Shown here in pieces: positions 61,869-64,000 of a stretch of 64,000 bases of DNA. Numbering within the stretch: the first letter of the stretch is position 1; every line of letters starts with the position of its first letter. The translations under genes were made by a program, and so were the position numbers. The notes under the pieces were generated by a model. That model saw nothing but the letters and a program-made list of their open reading frames with translations. It made no database searches and was not told the DNA's origin. This stretch comes from JBBBNV01 sp037137075 (lineage in GTDB: Bacteria; Bacillota; Bacilli; Paenibacillales; NBRC-103111), in assembly GCF_037137075.1 (NCBI RefSeq), contig NZ_JBBBNV010000013.1:62001-126000 (forward strand), read 5' to 3'.

Positions 61869-62729
61869 TCAACACGAAGCTTCTGCGGAATCACCAGCGC
61901 CGTACAAAATAACCGGGTCTCCCACGCGGACAGCACCCGGGCGAATAACCGAAGCGTAAACACCGAAGTTGTTACGGCACTGGCGGACAACCGCTTTCAG
62001 GACCTCAGGATGCAGAGTAAGCCGGTCCGGGTCGATGTTCACGTACATGCATCGTCCACAGGGCTTATTGATACGCACCAAAGCGTCTCCAAGCTGAAGT
62101 ATGCGGCCAATCCAGGCTTCTTCGATAAAAGGCTCCGCCTCCTCATTAGCCAGCACCACATTGGCCCGGAATCGCCGGTGATCAAGCGAAGGCCAGCCGA
62201 GCATACCGGCCAGCGCCTGCAAGGAGGACGCTGTGGTGATTAGCAGATGATCCTCCCAGTTGTTGCCGGGCTCTTGAGGAGCGGCTGAAGCCGGAGTAAC
62301 CGCGCGCCCCGATGCCTGCCCGATATGCCCGGCCAGCTCCGGTTCTCCCCAGGCAAAACAGGCTCCGTCCGGCGCAGTCACGGCCAGCGGAGGAAAGGCC
62401 TCCGCTTCCGACAGGGCATGACCGGCCGCCGAATTCGTGCGCTCCCAGTCAAAGTGAGCCTGGTAGCCAAGGATGCCCGGAAAGATGTCAGCCGAAAGCG
62501 GCTCACCCGGCCGGGTATCATCCGTCAGCCAGTGGCTGCGGTCCCCATACAGCCCGTGCGGGCCGATATAAGAGGCCTGGACAGCCTGGCCGCGCATAGC
62601 TTTAACCGGATGGCAGATCAGGTCACCGACAGTCCCCTGCCGAGCACCGGATGCTCCCCGCATCCCTTCCGTTTCAGCTTCAGGCATAGATGAAGGCTGT
62701 CCTTGTAATTCAGCAGGAAGAAACGCCAT
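61869..62729 (-). CDS. MOSC-domain protein
   Basis: 286 residues. An N-terminal beta-barrel part (VGDLICHPVKAMRGQAVQAS, GLYGDRSHWLTDD) is followed by the MOSC domain (about 140-285: WPSLDHRRFRANVVLANE, WIGRILQLGDALVRINKPCGRC with the Cys expected to hold the molybdenum cofactor sulfur, and GVYASVIRPGAVRVGDPV). Related proteins are the cytosolic YiiM/mARC-type enzymes that reduce N-hydroxylated compounds. ATG 62729 is chosen because GGAGG lies ten bases before it. Confidence 0.88.
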   Translation of the reverse strand: MAFLPAELQGQPSSMPEAETEGMRGASGARQGTVGDLICHPVKAMRGQAVQASYIGPHGLYGDRSHWLTDDTRPGEPLSADIFPGILGYQAHFDWERTNSAAGHALSEAEAFPPLAVTAPDGACFAWGEPELAGHIGQASGRAVTPASAAPQEPGNNWEDHLLITTASSLQALAGMLGWPSLDHRRFRANVVLANEEAEPFIEEAWIGRILQLGDALVRINKPCGRCMYVNIDPDRLTLHPEVLKAVVRQCRNNFGVYASVIRPGAVRVGDPVILYGAGDSAEASC

Positions 62730-62837
62730 CAGATATTCTCCTCCAGTTAAATGGTTCATGAGCAAAGGCATCCAGCACTTCCGCGTTGCAGGCCATAGCT
62801 CCTTGTAACGGGGAAGTTCGGCATTCAAGCGCCTGGC

Positions 62838-63308
62838 TTAAGCGTTCAGCCGGCTTCGTGCGCCAAGTCCGAGCTTTTTCATCAGCTCGGCGGCTTGGGC
62901 CTTTTCTTCTATGGTCAGGGACGCCGTTGCAGATAACAGCGCTTCCACGTGAGCCGGAAAAATATCGTCCAGCAAAAGCCGCCCCTTCTCTTCCAGCTCG
63001 GCATAAATGACGCGACGGTCTTTCTCGCAGGGCCTGCGGCGCAAAAATCCTTTTTTGGACAGCTGATCGATGACATAGGTTACGCTGCCGCTTGCCAGTA
63101 AAATCTTGTCGCCGATTTGCTGCAGCGGATGCGGGCCTTTATGATACAAAAGCTCCAAAACAGCGAACTCGGTGTCGTTCAGGCCATGCCGCTGGACATC
63201 GCGCTGGGAATGCTCCATCAGGGCCTTATACGCCCGGGACAAGACGATAAACAGTTTCATGGTCAGTTCTTGTTCTTGGCTCCAATGATGGTTCGGAAGC
63301 TGATCCAT
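62838..63308 (-). CDS. MarR-family transcriptional regulator
   Basis: 156 residues, winged helix. Recognition region QRHGLNDTEFAVLELLYHKG, DKILLASGSVTYVIDQLSKKG and wing RRRPCEKDRRVIYAELEEKG fit the MhqR/OhrR-like branch. It represses genes for stress or aromatic-compound responses; possible target is the alpha/beta hydrolase or MOSC gene nearby. ATG 63308 has GAGG nine bases upstream. Confidence 0.9.
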   Translation of the reverse strand: MDQLPNHHWSQEQELTMKLFIVLSRAYKALMEHSQRDVQRHGLNDTEFAVLELLYHKGPHPLQQIGDKILLASGSVTYVIDQLSKKGFLRRRPCEKDRRVIYAELEEKGRLLLDDIFPAHVEALLSATASLTIEEKAQAAELMKKLGLGARSRLNA

Positions 63309-63432
63309 ATGCAACTACCTCGCTACTGAATAATAGATTCACCGCATTTTAGTTTGAATTCAAAATAATTATAACCATGAAAACAAATCATAGTCAATCT
63401 CAGAAATGACTAAAAAATGGGATTTTTATTTT

Positions 63433-63999
63433 TTAGTGGTAACATTCAGACCTTGGAAGTCCATGCTGCTCCAGCCATACAAGGATATCCCGTACAACCT
63501 CATCCCGGTTCACTTCGTTCAGAGGCTCATGCCGCCCGCCAGGATACAGCTTCAGCTGCACATCGGCAGCACCCGCCCCGGCATAGGCGCGCTGGACAGC
63601 AGCAATGCCTCGTCCGAGCCGGGCCAGCGGGTCCTCGCTGCCGGACAGGAGCAGCACCGGCAATTCCGGAGGCGTGCGGCGCAGCTCCGCCGGGCGGTTC
63701 ACCTGCCGGATGCCGTACAGCAGCTCCGCATAAAACCGCGCCGGGAAAATCCCTCCGCACCAGGGATCGGCCAAATAGCGGCCAACCTCCTGTGTATCCC
63801 TGCTCAGCCAGTCATAGCTTGTGCGGACCGGACGGAAACGGCGGTTGTAGCCGCCGAAAATTAGCCGGTCCATTAGCGGACTCGGCGTATCCGGACGATG
63901 AAGTGAAGCCGCCGAACGAGCCAGAAGGCGTCCGATTGCAGCCATCGGGCCCGGGTTCCCGGCTGTGCCGCTTGCAATCAGACCGGATAACCGGAGCCC
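63433..63999 (-). CDS. Alpha/beta hydrolase, monoacylglycerol lipase-like (5' end outside window)
   Basis: The reading frame is open to the window edge (LSGLIASGTAGNPGP is visible before the first ATG), so only the C-terminal ~188 residues are seen. Lid/core sequence FPARFYAELLYGIRQVN, acid region LPVLLLSGSEDPLARLG (catalytic Asp) and LYPGGRHEPLNEVNRDEV (catalytic His) match monoacylglycerol-lipase-type serine hydrolases. The nucleophile elbow is beyond the window. Confidence 0.88.
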   Translation of the reverse strand, partial: GLRLSGLIASGTAGNPGPMAAIGRLLARSAASLHRPDTPSPLMDRLIFGGYNRRFRPVRTSYDWLSRDTQEVGRYLADPWCGGIFPARFYAELLYGIRQVNRPAELRRTPPELPVLLLSGSEDPLARLGRGIAAVQRAYAGAGAADVQLKLYPGGRHEPLNEVNRDEVVRDILVWLEQHGLPRSECYH

Positions 64000-64000
64000 C

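Overview
The window looks like a chromosomal segment of a spore-forming Gram-positive bacterium of the Paenibacillus type. Support comes from a GerA-family spore germination gene, strong AGGAGG-type ribosome binding sites with frequent TTG and GTG starts, membrane-anchored AraC regulators paired with LplB/YtcP-like sugar permeases, many lipoproteins and copper-amine-oxidase-like stalk domains, and moderately high GC. No rRNA, tRNA, CRISPR array, transposase or prophage gene was seen.

Layout. 1-1.8 kb: 3' part of a gerA A-subunit gene with a small two-helix gene like a germinant-receptor D subunit. 2.1-3.3 kb: graveyard of a fatty-acid oxidation/electron-transfer cluster (etfB start, piece of acyl-CoA ligase, internally deleted Fe-S oxidoreductase). 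3.4-8 kb: SGNH hydrolase; an FHA-winged-helix gene overlapping a MurA paralogue with Asp at the catalytic Cys position; a DUF6882-like gene; a LysE exporter. 8.4-36.5 kb: plant cell wall (pectin) utilisation, with pectinesterase, AraC regulators, an FG-GAP/LamG-like protein, two sugar ABC importers (one split across a divergent regulator), pectate lyase and sulfatase, interrupted by housekeeping genes (SET protein, CDF transporter, TRIC channel, glycosyltransferase, methyltransferase). 36.5-41 kb: efeO-efeB-efeU iron uptake with a near-consensus Fur box. 41.3-48 kb: split chromate transporter pair, gamma-glutamyltransferase, and a run of small membrane proteins. 48-52.5 kb: a response regulator with a SARP-like output domain and a 1048-residue hybrid kinase with two kinase modules. 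53-64 kb: stalk-domain protein, chemoreceptor, gltD, ArsB-type transporter, HNH nuclease, sugar epimerase, MOSC protein, MarR regulator and the 3' part of an alpha/beta hydrolase gene.

How it fits together. Secreted pectinesterase removes methyl groups so that secreted pectate lyase can cut the chain. Lipoprotein-dependent ABC importers would take up oligosaccharides, and AraC regulators would sense them. The Efe genes import iron under probable Fur control. The strongest candidate for something undescribed is the FHA-winged-helix / Asp-type MurA pair at 4.3-6.4 kb, which suggests a phosphorylation-linked, fosfomycin-insensitive branch of wall precursor synthesis. Three or four genes (DM13 protein, ABC permease, GNAT, perhaps a small membrane protein) are each broken by what looks like a single-base indel, so either real decay or residual assembly error should be considered.
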